Shown: positions 21,992 to 34,540 of the stretch, in pieces
Position numbering within the stretch: position 1 is the stretch's first letter
How the letters are laid out: each line of letters begins with the position of its first letter
Assembly: GCA_011009095.1 (NCBI GenBank)
Contig: VTPC01090917.1
Location: 162,862 to 226,861, forward strand
Source of the DNA: Ignelater luminosus
Lineage: Eukaryota; Arthropoda; Insecta; Coleoptera; Elateridae
Reading direction: 5' to 3'
Length of the DNA stretch: 64,000 nucleotides
Translations under genes and position numbers: made by a program
Notes under the pieces: generated by a model
Told to the model about the DNA's origin: nothing
Seen by the model: only the letters and a program-made list of their open reading frames with translations
Databases searched by the model: none

Positions 21992-22800
21992 AAAGAAAAC
22001 CGCGGTGAGATTCTAGGGAGAACAGTCTACCTGGGGATATCCTGGGCATCCCGAACGCGATCATAGCACGAAGCCCACTATCTAGAAGTAATTAAATCCT
22101 TATCTGCAAATAAGTGGAATGTCGAGGAGAATGCCCGCCAACTTTGAAATGAAGTTCTCTGCACGTCACATGACAAAGGAGAGCCGGTGTCAAGGTTTTT
22201 TTCTGAGTTTCTTGTGTGGAAGGAAAGCTGGGGTTCATAGGATATTGAGAAGGTGCTCTCTGGTTTTATCTAGCGCCCTGTTCACGAAGTGGCCCCCCAT
22301 GAATTCGAAGCAAGCATCTAAAAGGAAAATCTCCGCTTTGTTGCACACTTCCTCCCTCTCCTTCTTCTGAAGTCTTCAAATCGCATATGGCGGTGTCATA
22401 GCAAAGAAGGTGAATCGGTAGGCGATCAAGGAATTTATGGAGGTTTTGTAGGTGTGTAGAAACATCCAAGGGTGCCAGCCAGGAATGCCGTTATAGAGCC
22501 TAGAGAGCAAGCTGCTATGCTGCTGGACGATGTCCAAGCAGGACGTCATCGAGATCAAATCTAGCTGTGTGAGTCTGATTCTATACGTTTGAAACCAAAT
22601 ATGGATCCCACGGCGTTGCTTCAAGATGTCACTCAGAAGGCCGTGTCGCCGCAAATTGTGATAGGCAGACTACGGGCTATTCTAGGCAGATGATGTCGTG
22701 GAAATAGAAAATGCATAAATAAGGGTGAGAATGGATCCTTGGGGAACACTGGATCGCGGCGTGTACATCCTGGTCTTTCCTAAGGCGGTCTAGGTGGTTA
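21992..22800 (-). pseudogene. Jockey-like reverse transcriptase fragment
   Basis: Degraded minus-strand RT. An LYNGIPGWHPWMFLHTYKTS stretch corresponds to the GxPQGSxLxPxLxNxYTND block. RFTFFAMTPPYAI and LLCYDTAICDLK in neighbouring frames correspond to the (F/Y)ADDTAI motif near 22390-22430. The downstream part (TREHLLNILKAPAFLPHKKL) matches no motif I can name. Frames shift often. Element E is inserted at its low-coordinate end. Confidence 0.4.
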
Positions 22801-25180
22801 TTAATTTAGAATAAGGGCTATCGCTCCTTGATAGTAATTTTGTTAAGCGATCAGTTCCGTTTTGTACTAAAATAACCGGCCTCGCCTATGGCGAATTACT
22901 TTTTTGAATGATTTTATTTTCTAAATGTTCAATCTCAATCTGACTTTGAAAATACGTTAATATGGTCGAATCAACATTATAGTCTTGTAAAAGATTGAAC
23001 GTGAGATTGTTAACTGCAGAATAATGTTAATTTCCAGTTAATTAAATGATATAAGATATTGACTACTTTCAATGGCTTAGTTGAAAACGTCATTTTTCTA
23101 GAGACATTGACACGTTGACGGTCTAGGATCGCTACTTTTACTGGACAACAATACCGCCTATTCGCAAAGACTGTATTCCTGGCAGCAACGCAGTCACGAA
23201 CCTGGATTTGAAAGCTCCTTGCAGGCATCTATCAGGTGTCTCTCTTGGACTGTGAAACAAATGTAGAGAATTCCCCTGAGCCTATCCATGCCAGGCATGA
23301 AGGATCCCCCTCGGACTTTCCAAACTTGGACTGTAAAATACTTAGATGTAGAGGTCTGTTACCGGTTTGACTACACCAATATACTTGTAAATTACAAAAA
23401 ACTAATGATTGCTGATTGCTAGATGGCTCTCTGCGATTTACCGTCTTTCTCATTACCTCAAAAGGCAACGGACTTCGTCGTCAAATTACCTGTCGTGCCA
23501 GTGAAATACCGGCCGTGTGGCAACCCTATGACAAACATGTTGGTCCTTGGTTATCTCCACACGTTATTTCAAAGTATAAATGTGTGCAAGATGGGTTAAT
23601 AAAATTTCTGACTTTGAAAGCAATTTTCCATAGAATGTCCCGACTTTTTACAATATTTACTAATCAATGTAATAGATGTTGTGGTTTTTGATGACGACAG
23701 ATTGGGGAAGTTTTCATTTTGGAAAGCGAAATCAATGACACGTTTTTACTAAATTCAGAGGTAATTAAAATAATCTAAGAGTAATATTTGAAAATAAATC
23801 TAACAATATATTTTGACAGTCTTCAAAGAACTGTAACTCTTATGTTTGCTAGAAGCTAAGTGAAAATCTTTGGAACCGTTTTTGTAGCTTTTATGGTATC
23901 CCTCTCTGAAATTTAAAAAGTTCTCTGGTTTTAGTATTATGTCTTTTAATACTTCTTGAATGTTTCTTAATCAGTTTAATCGCGCAGTAATTATTGCACT
24001 GACTTACTAGTTACGATGGACATAATCTTAAAAAAGATTTAGCTCATTTCATTGTAGTATTGAAGGGGAAAAGCGTGTCATGTTTTATTTTGGATTCTAG
24101 AACGTAATAATTAATAAATCAATCTTTTTTGCTGGGTAACTTACTGTTTTAACATTTCACAGGAGATTCTGTGTTTCACCGTATTATCAATGAATTATCT
24201 ACACAAATAGGTCAGCTTTTGTTTACTATAAATTACCTACAAAGCACAGCTAGCTAACAAAGAGAATGTTTAATGAAGTCATCTGTTAAGTATGAATGTT
24301 GTAATCAAATACTTGTGGAAATGAATGTATTAATTCCTTAATCACTAGATTACGATCTAAAATATTAAAGATGCACATAAACAAATACACAGTAAAATAT
24401 GTTTTAGTTTGATTGACGTAGTTTATTCATATTAAGCTAAGCTGTTTATTTTTGTGAAGCCACTGATACACAACAGATTATTAGTATTATGTCGGCGGTA
24501 TTGCTGTATAAACTATATTCAAGTGGTGAGACGATAAAAGCCAGATGCAAGTCTAGTCGTTGCTGTAGACTACATGTTAAAACGCTGTTTAGATAGGTTA
24601 AGTACTGTAGGAATTCCCACAACTTGTAAAATAATTCCAGGACGGTGAAAAGATACCCTGACACGTTGAAGTGTATTTTATTGCACTATTCAACATTCTT
24701 GTTTTTTATATATAATACAGGAACGATTTTGTCACTTGTAAATCACCGCATTTTTTTATATTCCAAGGGATACCCAGTTATAGGTTTCTGTAAAATACTT
24801 AAAGTAAAAACCAGTTTCCCTTTAGATCTACCTTTCAGGTATAAAAATCTGACATATAAAAATATTGCGCTTCTAACCTCAGGTGGCAAAGGGAGTATCT
24901 TTTAATTTAAATGAAAGATTTTTGTATTTCAAGACATTTCTTATAATGTTGGTTTCAGGACGAATTGTTCAGAACCTTAATATTAAAAAAGAATTTTTTT
25001 TAAACTCAAAATTTGAATTAATATTGCTGCTTGTATTTGTTCAGTACACAACTACAAATATTTTTAAATAAAAATTTTTTATCTTAAAGCGTTCTTGGTT
25101 TATAATTCTATACAAAGAACAATTTTTATATTTTGATTATTCAAACAATTTATTTAGAATTCAGTTAATAAAACACTAAA
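22801..25180. other. no recognisable gene
   Basis: AT-rich, probably host intergenic DNA. Short frames at 23416-23691 and 24645-25071 have no recognisable motif. A CG-containing block at 23100-23560 is the only compositional change. Confidence 0.5.
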
Positions 25181-25189
25181 TGAGTAAGA

Positions 25190-25870
25190 CGAGAAAGAAA
25201 ATCTTGCGTAGAATTTGAAAAAGTTGAAAAAGATTCTTCTTTATCTCCAATTTTGTATAACGTGGCAATGGATCATGTTTTTCAAGATATTTCAAACACC
25301 TACATAGCAGGACAGTTTGGATTTCAATTGAATGACCAGCTGCCATCTCTTTCCATTTTGGGATTTGCTGATGAATGACACCATCATTATTGGAAAAGAT
25401 ATAAATTCTGCATTGTTATTGCATGCAAAGGCATCATCACGATATGCAGAAATTGGTTTAAAATTAAACATCAACAAGACATCAGTAATTAATGTAATAG
25501 AAGGACAGTGAAACTAAAAATTGAAAAACAAATTATTAGTTCGATTGATCAAAAACAATCAAAATACTTAAGGGTAACATTTAAGAATGAAATCGCAGTT
25601 GCCCTTAATTATTTAGTTACGAAAATAAGAAATAGTTCTTCCAAAAACATTTAAAGGATTAGAAATATTTCGCGCTCAATTGGAAACCTTCTTACAACAT
25701 TACGGTTTGTGTAATATTTTAGAAGTAAAAAAAGGATCTCTACCTTAACAGTACAAAAGATTTAGAGAAATACAGACACTCCTGCTTAGCGCATGTAAAT
25801 ATTGACAGAGACGTACTGCTAAGCGTTTCGAAAAAGAGCAAAACTAGAACTCTTCCGAACATACTCCGAG
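25190..25870 (+). pseudogene. non-LTR reverse transcriptase fragment F
   Basis: The core RT motifs read in one direction with frame changes. They are SSLSPILYNVAMDHVFQDIS (the QGSPLSPILFN block), FGFQLNDQLPSLSILGFADE (the FADD motif, with the second D read as E here), ASSRYAEIGLKLNINKTSVI, and a YLRVTFK motif (normally YLGVxF). The fragment begins and ends inside the RT, so it has neither an endonuclease nor a 3' tail. It is a different family from E, G and H by its motif spelling. No flanking repeats were found. Confidence 0.55.
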
Positions 25871-25959
25871 AAGAAAAATTTTAGAATTGGTATTCTCTTT
25901 CTCACAAGGGTCATGGTGTAGGACTATTCCGAAAATTCTTTTTCTTCCTAGTCCAGAGC

Positions 25960-27255
25960 CTACCTACCGTGAAGTGTAAGGCATGTAGAGAAAGAAATGC
26001 TTTAGTTTCTTTCTTTGTATTTCTTCTTCCGTTCTTTTCTATCCTTGGTCAGTTCTTTTCTATTTTCCCAGGATATTCTCTTCTTTTTCGCTTCTTCTCT
26101 CATTCTGTCGTTCCATCTTTCCTTTGGCCTTTTTTTTTGTTCCCACTTGTACTATCTTTATTTATATACTCTTTTTGTAATTCTTCTCAAGACCTAACCA
26201 CCCCCTTCACTATCATGTCATGTATTGGTTCTACCTGCAGTTGTTGTCTACATGTCTCGTTCCTTATTCTCTTTTTTTTTTCTATGGCATTTGCCCCCCC
26301 CTTTTGCCTTTTTGATAGTCTCCATTTTTTACTCCTACAGATTATAGTTGGTATTATTATTTTTTTTATTACTTCTACTTTTACATTTTTTACTGCTCCT
26401 CTTTTATTCAAGAATGTGTTCTTCATCATGCTAAACATTTTTCCAGCCTTCCTGATTCTTTCATTTATCTATATATCTATTTCTCTCATTTTGTCCAGTA
26501 TCGATCTTAGATATTTAAAATTATCTACCTGTTCTATTTTTTCCCTTGTAATGGTATGTTGTTTTCCTTATTTCTAAAAAAGATTACCACACTTTTGTAC
26601 TAACTCTCAAAGGATTGTCATGTCATCCGCAAACATTAATTCATTTAATTCAGTTTTTTCCATTTTCCAATATCTCAGTTTTATTTTTTCGGCTTCTTTT
26701 ATAGCGTCGTACACTACTGCAGAAAATAATAGCGGACTTAACACGCAACCCAGTTTCATTCCTACTTTCTTGACGAATTTTTTTGATTCTTCATTATTAG
26801 TTCTGACTGTATTTTCTCTATACATTGCTTTTAGTACCTCGATTATTCCTTTTTCTACTTACCGTTTTTCCAGTGTTCTCCATATGTGTTCCCTGAGAAT
26901 CCCATCAAAGGCTTTTTCGAGATCTATGAAACATACTACGTGCATATCTTAATTTTTTATTATTAAGTTTTCACTGTCCTGCCTTATAATAAATATTATA
27001 TCTTGCGTGTTTCTTCCTCCTTTAAAATCAGTATTGTGTATCTTTTATGATCTTTATAATCTTACTTCTTATTCTTTTTTCCATTATTGTGGCTAGCATC
27101 TTTCCTAGGACATTTGACAGCGTTACTCTTCTGCAATCTTTGTAGTTTTGCTTGTCCCCGTTTTTTGTGGATCGGTAGGATTATTTTCTTATTTCAGTCT
27201 TTTGGCATCCTTTTCTTTTTTCTTGCTTCGATCATTATGTCTCGAGCACCAGATT
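25960..27255 (-). pseudogene. non-LTR retrotransposon fragment G
   Basis: Minus strand. From 27240 downward: ARDIMIEARKKKRMPKD and IILPIHKKRGQ (RT entry). Next, LGCVLSPLLFSAVVYDAIKE and LMFADDMTIL (26825-26607, open for 72 codons), then IIIPTIICRSKKWRLSKRQK, IRNETCRQQLQVEPIHDMIV and the C-terminal KRVYK and KERWN-type tail. This is the same broad endonuclease-reverse-transcriptase group as E and H. The long plus-strand frame 25969-26577, rich in Phe and Ser, is its antisense shadow. Upstream coding is replaced at about 27258 by a gypsy-type LTR. Confidence 0.65.
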
Positions 27256-27258
27256 CGT

Positions 27259-29990
27259 TGATGGGGTTACTCTTCTACTCGTCCTTGGGGCGGTCAGACG
27301 AAGGCTCTCTATTAGCTAAGGTGGAGATTCTGAAATCCACGGGTTGAACGGCTGGAACAGTATAAATGCAGAACTTGCAGTCAAAATAAAACAAAAATAT
27401 AACCCACACGATGTATAAGCAAGTTATGTATACAAAACCTACTATGTAACCAGGCAGTACAACAAGCAAAAGCTACGCAGGGTGTAAGCAAAGCAGGTGG
27501 GATTATTAGTGTTACGCTTTGGGTCAAGAGCTCCACACGGTATAGGGTATAGAACAAAGAGCGCAACTACCCAGCCACGACGGAACGGCTCGACTGCCAA
27601 CGACGACATCAGGATGGCTTTCCTTGTGGTTTGGCCAAGGACAACTTACAAAGTCGGTAGTCAAACCAAAAGCAAAGGTATATGGAGCAAACGGATAGAA
27701 TGGGGCACCTTGTTACCTTACAGCTTAGCAGAGTACTTACTAGCCGCAGAATACTCACTCTAGACTGGAGCTGGATGGGCTGCTAGGCTGTTTCAAGATC
27801 TGTAACGGCTGCAACTGCCTTTCGACGGTTATGAATTTGCTTTTATACTCGCTCAATTCCACCATACTAGCAAATACATGTAGCTGCGACTCTACAATTA
27901 AAAATATTGACGGCCAACTTAATACATTTTACAAACTTGCTGAAAATAATAAATAAAATTTTACAAACTAATAAGAAACAAACGGAAAATTGTGAAATAT
28001 AAATTATCTCCTGGGCGGGGTCGATCGGCTACTTCACGAGGTGGAAAATGTCCAGATGTGGCGGCGAAGCCTTGACCTGGACTCCTGGTGACCTACACCC
28101 ATTGGTTGATGTAGTATCCTCGGATCTGGATGGCTACTAGCAATCGGTGGTTAATGACTTATCCTCGGCGGTCTGTTTAGACTCTCCTGATCTCTAAGGA
28201 ACCACTCAAAGTTGATGATCTCTCAGTCGTCGGCGGACAGGTCAATTACTGGTCTTTCCATGAGGCTGGCTGCATTTACTCAGTAGGATTGGTGACTTGG
28301 TACTGGTTCTCTGGGCTCGCGCTCTAGCGTTGTTCGACGTCTAGGTTTGGTCAATGATATGACGACCAGGCAGAATTGTTTCAGGTGCTTACTTTCTAAA
28401 GCGGAGGGAACTCAACGGTTCTCAAAAAATAGATTCCCGGTTTTAAGGTCGAAGTGCGGGCTCAGGCTAGACAAGAAATGCATTCTCAAGATGACTTCGG
28501 AAACCAGTGTTGGCATATATGTAATGCACGGTTTCTACAAAGGTTACAACAAAACCGGTGTTTAAACTGGCATCCATTAGTGCCAACGAGAATAAAGGGT
28601 CTGGTGTCCAATTCATCAGAGGCAGCGGCACCTCCTTTCCCGCAGCGGGAATAGAACAGGACCGATCAGTTCCGGCATTTGATTTCGTAATGGCCAGTTT
28701 GACAACATTTTCAGCAAACAGCTGCTGGTTTTGGCACCGACGCGGCGATTCGGTACTCGATCTGATCGACGTACCAGGCTGTTTATTTCTGGTCGTCGGC
28801 GGTTGGTATAGGCTCGCTGGTTCTGGCGTACCTTGGCTGCGTACTATGGGCGGCTGACTCAATTTCGTTCAAGCTGACTTGGCGTGGTCGTGGACGTAGC
28901 TGACTCATGACTTTTTCTGAGCCGCGACCACAAGCTTCGCCTTATGCTTCGATCTCAGCTTACGATGAAGCTATTTATATTTCCATACAGTGTAGAAAAG
29001 TTGCGAAATATTGCAGTAATCACTACGACGAATGTACAGGCGGTACTCTGGAAACCAATTGTTGTAAAGCCAGAAAACTTCTTGTTCCTCGATCATACCA
29101 CTATGTCTTTGAAGTAGAGTCTGCATATCGACAATGTATTCCATAGCCGATTTGTTCTCGCACTGGGTGCGACGGCTGATTTCGACTTCTAGGTTAACGC
29201 TGTAGTCGGACAGAAGGTAGAGATCGTAAAAGTTTTTCGGAGAGTCGAATAATCTTTTTCATCGGGTCTCATTATTTTTATACCAGTACAGTGGTCCTTC
29301 GGAATATTGTGGCGGGCACTTACCTCGTCAAATTTTTCTAAGGCGACAGGATTCGTCTTCCTGTTCAACGGACTTACTTTCGGTACGGTCATTGCCGGCG
29401 GGTGTCGGGTTGGTATGAAAACGGTGTTTACCGGATTGAGTGCGAATATATTAATTAAAAGGGCGGTCATGGCGGCGGAAATCTTTGATAACACTGGGTG
29501 AACGGGATTGTAACACAGCGAGGTGGTTTTCGGGACAGTGGTCGGCTGTGTCATAATTGGTGTGGCAATTGTGATCTGGGTAGGTACTGAAGTAGATATA
29601 AAGGTTGTATTCTGGTCTGGTTCGGATTCGGGACGGTGAAGAAAGCGGAATCTGAACTGAGGCTAAACTTCTCCAGTTTGTCTACCAGCTCTCGCTTCTT
29701 TGCATCGTTTTGTTTGGCAACCTGGTCGAATTGTGCAGGGCTGGATGGTGCTGGCGCTGGTAAGTTGTTACCAACCTCGAGTTCGGTGTCTGACGTCCAC
29801 ATCCCGGTATCCTGGTTTTAGGGTTTTTCGGTCATCGATCTCTGGAGTCATAGAGCGGTCTCTGCTTTTTCACTAACTCTTCTAAACAAAACCTTCACTG
29901 CTCTTCCACAAATTCTTCTGAACCAAAACGGTCCCTGATTAGGCGCAAAAATATGTGGCGCGCTTATTTTTGATCTTGAGGCGGTGAAAA
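27259..29990 (-). mobile_element. gypsy-type LTR retroelement fossil with gag
   Basis: On the minus strand, 29830-28900 holds a gag-like region (HPVLSKISAAMTALLINIF, MTVPKVSPLNRKTNPVALEK, DEVSARHNIPKDHCTGIKIM). A primer-site-like GCGCC word lies near 29945. An LTR-like region lies at 27259-27990. The LTR shares the block around CTCGTCCTTGGGGCGGTCA with the insertion at 54.3-55.6 kb (CTCGTCCTTGATGCGGTCA) and with CTTGAGGCGGTG just beyond 29960, which fits two LTRs of one element. No pol was recognised. It is broken in many places and of moderate age, and it interrupts fragment G. Confidence 0.6.
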
Positions 29991-32900
29991 ATTCCTTTGC
30001 TGCCACGAATAGGTAATATACCTGTAGTTAGTAAAACTTACGAATTGTTTGGTTTTCTCTGCAATGCGTAATAACGTATGAGAAGTAGAGAAAGTAATCA
30101 TTCAGATTCAAGCACTACTTTCTCAAAATGTAACAGCGAAAAACAATTATTAGAACTATGATTGGATTTTGAACAGTTGAGAGTCGAGTCGAGATGCTGC
30201 AAGCATTTCTAAAGATTCTACACGCTGATAGATCTGGTGCGATTGCTTACAGAAAGGAGAGGAAATGGTATAGGAAGTAGATCTATTATGATTATACGTT
30301 GTATCTTTATTTGATTTTTGTTTAGATGAATTAAATAGAAGAAATCTTGTGATCTAAAGATTCCAACACTTGACATCTACCATATCTATCATGGTTGATA
30401 AATCCCTTGAGTATTTTAACCATTCCTGCTCTTTCTTTATTGTTTAATTATTGATTAATTTATTATGATATTTCATTATTAAATCCTAAGTATTTGTTGG
30501 TAATTTTAAGGTTTGTAGAACTCTAAGATGAGCTTTTATAGTGTGATTTACAAAAATCTCTTATTACTGAGAGTTTTTCATTATAAAAATTTTGTTTTCA
30601 TTCCATTTTTCTAGTAATTTCCAAGCTGCCTCATAATTACCAGCGAACATTCCTAAAGTTAATAGTACGTTTTCACCTTCACCTGTTAAACAAAATTTTA
30701 GGTAATGCAATTTGTCGAAATATCTGATTACATGAAATTGTCATTTATCAAAGATTTAAATCTATCCGCTAAAGACAGTCACTTTCCATACTGGCCGCTA
30801 AATAAAGGTAATTGCAAAGTTGGAAATTTGACTTGCTGCAGGATCATTTTTGATATATTACGGTTATTAACGTTCAAGGCAATTTTAATTAATTTCGTTG
30901 CTTTAGCAAGTAAGACGGTATACAGATCTATAAAGTGATTGCGGTTTGCTGTTTGAGAACAAAATGTCAAATCTTACTTAAAACGTCGATATGAAGCACC
31001 CTATGATACAACAATGTTGCCATGCATTTTGTGATAAGAGAATTGATTGTAATCCTAGAACAGTTAGAACTTTCTTGTTTCATACTAAAAGAATAATTAA
31101 AATCTAAAAAAATTGATTAAGTTACTTTAAATATAGATGAGAAAATAATTATGTACAAGCTATAAACCCAGTCTAAATGAGTTAGAACTTTTAAAAATTC
31201 TGTCTTGAACAGTACTTTGAAATAAATTTAGTACGGTATCTGATTATTATTAAAATTTAAAACTCTATTAGAGACGGGAATATTTTTAAAGTAAAATTCT
31301 ATGCAGCGTATGGATACAATTTTCATAAATCACTACTGAAGCTTTATTTTACATTTAAGTATTTACCTTGTAATTTATGGCCACTCAAACTTATGCCTAA
31401 TATCCATCTAAATAACTAAGCAGGGAACACACAACTCCGGGTAATTCTTTTTTTATTTAGTACGTGACATGAAAATTTTTGCGGTTGCTACCCCACCACT
31501 AAGGAAGTACCTGAACATATACGAAATTCGCATAAGTATTGCTATAAACTCTCAACTGTAATAACACTGCTCTTTCTACGTATTCCGCAGTGTAATAGGT
31601 CGGTGTATGAAACAACCTGTGCGCATTGCGGGTTACAACCGGAGCTGCTTCGGAGCCCCGGAGCCCGTGAATGTAATGAGCTGGTACGCTCAGGTAACAG
31701 AGCAACGTGCGCCACGGGGTAATATACGACACCATCAATTTGCCCCACATACTTGATTAGCTCTTAGCTGTGGTTCGTAAATGACGTCAGGCTTTCCACC
31801 TGTTCTCTCCTTTATGTGAAAGCTTTAGTGGGAAGAAATAACTTAATAAGGTGAAGACTTGTAGTTTTAATTAGAATACAAATCAAATTTAGTTTAGTAG
31901 GTACGTTTTGAGTTATAGTTGCTAGCAAGTTGGTGCAACTACATTAAATCAGCTTTTATGGATATTTTCTTTAAATTTCTTTTAGTTGGAGTTTATGGTT
32001 TCCATTTTACGTGTTGAAGCGGAGCGAAGAGTTGAGAACTACTCTGGTCGCTGCTTTTATGGAACTTAACAAAAAATAGAATATATACTGGAAGAAATGC
32101 GGAACTTAAAGGCATAGGAAGATGTCTATATTTGCAAAGTGGGTCAAATCTATAAATATGGGAAGCTTATCATGCTGACAGAAATAAAAACTCAGAGCCA
32201 ATATAACTTATGCAAAGCGAGACGTGGGTAACTTTTCCCATCTATCATACAGAAAAGATTTATATTTTCGTGTACACATATTATCATAAATACACATTGT
32301 ACTGATTACGTAACACGAGTTTTCTCTGACTTCAAAACTTAAAAAGAGGTTCAATATTTCTTTGTACAGTTGTCAGTGCATGATAGATAATATGGAGCTA
32401 AAAAGCAATTAAAGTACAAATTGATCTGGAGAATGCTCTTAAAGTCCAGACCTTAATTTATTGGCCTTAATTTGAACGTAAATGAATATTGGAACGACTT
32501 CCATTAAAAGCATAAAATTGAATTAGAAGTATCAGAAGTTTGAATTGAGTTAATTATAAAATCCTGCTTGCACTTTGACTTCATATTGTAGTCTAACTAC
32601 GTATACCTTTCTAAATTTTTAAAATTTTTAAAACTGAGATAAATATGGTTAATGAAAGGATTTCGTTCATTGAGTTTTCGCGAGTTTAAAAATAAAAATT
32701 GTATATTTATCTTTCAGTGCTATTACACTGAAATTTACCAACGGGCATTAAAATTTCAGGCTGTACTGATTGTTTACATGATTGTTGCTAAAACAAGAGT
32801 TTTAAACCACCTACGTACACATCGAAATTATTTTATTGAAAGTACAACAGAATCCTCTAACTCTGATTAAAAACTGTTTTTAACATTTTTTTTTTCAAAG

Positions 32901-33429
32901 TAAACATAATAAAAACCCAACGAAGATTGTGTTTTGGTTTTTACTTTATTTTATCTTTGCTCTAACTCTATGTGACTGTATCTATAAATATTATTATTTT
33001 CTTGAATCTAGCCTAAATTTTCTACTCAAAATTGCTTATCAGTTAAAAAGAATTAACTATAAAAAATAATTGCTTTTTACATTTGAACTGTTTGATCGGA
33101 TAACTAGAGTCGATTCTAATTGATAGTTTTCAATTTAGTCCAGAATTTATTTTAGTGACTCAGAAATCTTCAGCGTATTTAAATCAAGTTGCATTTGTAT
33201 TAAGTTGCCAGATTTCCAGCAGAACTGATATTAGCATAAATCTATATTGAAAAGAATCAACAACTTAAAACGCCCTCGATAAATTTGAGTTCCTCTCGGG
33301 CGACCTTCATTAACTAGAGAAATAATTGATTTCCCATTTTAAGTAGTATACTATGTTATAACGAAAGGGGAACGATTTTTAAATGTACAAAATCTTTTTC
33401 ATTGTTAGGCTGATAAATAAAACAATACA
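29991..33429. other. no recognisable gene
   Basis: AT-rich DNA with scattered chance frames. The block 31490-31760 is GC- and CpG-richer and open in two minus frames (83 and 68 codons), but neither resembles a known family. It could be an unrecognised exon, a CpG-rich regulatory block or a repeat. Confidence 0.45.
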
Positions 33430-34150
33430 GTAGCTTTAGTACAATACTTTGTCCCGCAACGTTCTTAATTCTGTAGACCTTTGCTTTGAGTCAAATCTTT
33501 GTCAAGCCAAGAAAGTTTCTAGGGCGTTTCTTGCCGTCGTTGCCTTTAATCTCTCCAAACTGCGCCCTAAAAAAATTTACATCATCACCTTTCCAGCTTA
33601 TAGTAAGCTATTTACCTTTTTCAGCGTCAATTGTTTGAATTGCTGTTTATTTTACAGTACATAGAGTAAATCCAACTTAATCTAAGGTCACAAAACGCCT
33701 GGAAAAATTTGTTGGATTTTTCTCAAATACTTGCAAACAGTCGGCTGGTGTTTGCACACAGCTTAGCTTTTGCGGTGGGGTGAACACACATGGAGATATC
33801 TTGCACGCAAAGTTTTTTCATATTATGTAACTCACTAAGCAAAATAAACTTGCTCAGTTGAGAAACCTAAGGTTTCTGCTAACTTGCACTCTCTCTTGTC
33901 TGTTGGCGAAAACCACATCATAAACTTTGTTGACGATTACTGGCGTCGCTATTGTTTTTGGACCTCCAGGGCATGGTGCGTCTTAGATGCTTGTCCTATC
34001 CTGCTTGAAACTGTTTCCTCAAAGCCAAACCTAATGTAGGCAAAATTCTTTCATGAATTCCAACCGCGCCTATTATAGAGTCATCTGCGATGGTCTAATA
34101 TCGGGCTTTGCCATCCACTAACCTTTTAATAAAATTACCATTTCATCAAG
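33430..34150 (-). pseudogene. old mariner transposase fragment
   Basis: Minus strand, from 34100 down: FEETVSSRIGQ, GGPKTIATPVIVNKVYDVV then FANRQER (the PKTATT...DKVHxxVxxDRR block between the helix-turn-helix motifs), MKKLCVQD (LGMKKLCARWVPR in the family), then CLQVFEKNPTNFSRRFVTLD. The last is the NPxxFxRRFxTxDETW block with the first catalytic D. KQQFKQLTLKK and AGKVMM (SAGKVMxTxFWD) follow near 33600. Frames change repeatedly. The DDE C-terminus and TIRs were not seen. It is not the same subfamily as the mariner at 36.5 kb. Confidence 0.6.
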
Positions 34151-34469
34151 ATTCTGATCATTCTTCATGTTACTTGAAAACAAAGAATTCATTCAAACAA
34201 AACAATGACCTTTGTTCCAGGAGACTCGTATGCCATGGCTACTGTTTTAAAAAACCGCCATAAATCTAGTTAGTTAAACAGAACAACGACAGACAGGTAT
34301 TTAAGAATTTTTTGCCATCTTCTACGGTAAATCTTAGATTATGCTATTTTCCTTTTTATCATCTAATCCTCTTTTTCTTGACTGAAAAATCAGCTTCATG
34401 TTTTTCTGTGCCCCTCTACTTGCTAGGATACGTTTGATATTAAACGCTGAAATTAATCTAAAAACTTTT

Positions 34470-34540
34470 ACTATCTTAGGCGGGATTCAAACCTGCTTTT
34501 CCTCATCTAGCATGCACTGACAGAATTGCCTCTGAATTAA
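34470..34540 (-). other. tRNA-like B box, possible SINE or tRNA relic
   Basis: The minus strand contains GCAGGTTTGAATCCCGCC. This includes a near-consensus Pol III B box (one change from GGTTCGAATCC) with a pairing T-stem and TAAGATAG after it. The upstream part (TCTGTCAGTGCATGC) is only weakly like an A box, and the cloverleaf cannot be completed. Confidence 0.35.

Noticed and set aside
25969-26577. 202-codon plus-strand frame rich in Phe, Ser and Leu
   Set aside because: It is the antisense of non-LTR fragment G, whose minus-strand RT motifs are clear. The composition is what complementing a Lys/Glu-rich frame gives.
28467-28862. 131-codon minus-strand frame next to the gag-like region
   Set aside because: It belongs to the interior of the gypsy-type fossil and has no independent signature, so it was not listed as a gene.
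31499-31750. Two overlapping minus frames (83 and 68 codons) in a CG-rich block
   Set aside because: No family motif, and two overlapping frames are both open, which points to base composition, not coding.
34470-34540. Functional tRNA gene
   Set aside because: The B box is good, but no acceptor stem, anticodon arm or proper A box can be drawn.
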